A stretch of DNA of 64,000 nt from Owenia fusiformis. Lineage: Eukaryota; Annelida; Polychaeta; Sabellida; Oweniidae. Location of the stretch: the NCBI GenBank assembly GCA_903813345.2, contig CAIIXF020000007.1, forward strand, positions 16,536,714 through 16,600,713. Reading direction: 5' to 3'. Below the pieces are notes generated by a model that saw only the letters and a list, made by a program, of their open reading frames with translations, had not been told where the DNA came from and ran no database searches. Positions 63,917 to 64,000 of this stretch are shown in pieces. Position numbers and translations under genes: made by a program. Every line of letters starts with the position of its first letter. Position 1 is the first letter of the stretch.

Positions 63917-64000
63917 ACTGTGCATAACTGGTGTATCTCATACTTGAGTGGGTTTAGGGTAGATATAACCTTTTCGACCTTTTTCAAATGACCAGATATT

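Larger units (their letters stand above)
61604..64000. other. Right-end region: no confirmed gene
   Basis: Holds G-rich runs (62466-62504), a hairpin (62640-62682, GGGCTCTACCATGATAGAGCCC), a palindrome at 63797-63916 and two weak first-exon candidates. ORFs here are otherwise chance. Confidence 0.4.

Noticed and set aside
63571-63991. ORFs on both strands at the right end
   Set aside because: They cross a ~120-bp palindrome and mirror each other; no family features.
1-64000. CRISPR arrays, bacterial operons, ribosomal RNA or tRNA genes
   Set aside because: Tandem repeats here lack regular unique spacers, the genes are spliced, and no tRNA cloverleaf or rRNA core sequence was noticed in reading; a tRNA scan was not possible.

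Overview
This is an AT-rich stretch of animal nuclear DNA, with one large intron-rich gene and very many mobile elements and inverted repeats. The NIDO, AMOP, VWD, calcium-binding EGF and ZP domains show it is metazoan. The element types and the dispersed repeats suggest a marine invertebrate (mollusc, echinoderm, hemichordate or cephalochordate). That placement is a guess; nothing read here fixes the phylum.

Layout. 1-620: broken LINE reverse-transcriptase fragment. 620-6840: gene-poor, with small foldback and terminal-inverted-repeat (TIR) elements. 6842-12470: a ~134-bp satellite split by a 4.7-kb palindromic element (7091-11814) whose two arms carry the same decayed ORF. 13180-49602, minus strand: one gene that I could join as 29 coding exons (about 1675 residues), with every junction in phase. 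It encodes a secreted or membrane-anchored protein in the order Thr/Tyr/Asp-rich N-terminus, NIDO, AMOP, VWD, cadherin-like module, about ten EGF modules, ZP, basic cleavage site, C-terminal hydrophobic tail. The first, signal-peptide exon was not found. This order joins a MUC4/Mesh-like front to a tectorin-like ZP end. 49603-54540: upstream region with one small mariner-type MITE and a minisatellite. 54547-60320 (perhaps to 61603), minus strand: a tyrosine-recombinase (DIRS/Ngaro-type) retroelement with Gag-like, RT-RNase H and recombinase parts. 61604-64000: little of note, apart from two weak candidate first exons on the plus strand and a short palindrome.

The introns are mostly mobile DNA. 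The largest item is a 5.1-kb palindrome (32152-37233) with a ~21-bp minisatellite at its centre. It shares terminal bases (TAGT...CAAGG) and a 3-bp target duplication with the downstream palindrome, so the two look like one foldback-element group. Other intron residents include two elements with 9-bp target duplications, mariner/Tc1-type elements (one ends inside a splice donor), and several MITE families present twice in the window. The most gene-relevant oddities are a missing canonical donor in the ZP region, a 188-bp tandem duplication that copies the acceptor half of a VWD exon, and the mariner end forming part of the AMOP exon's donor.
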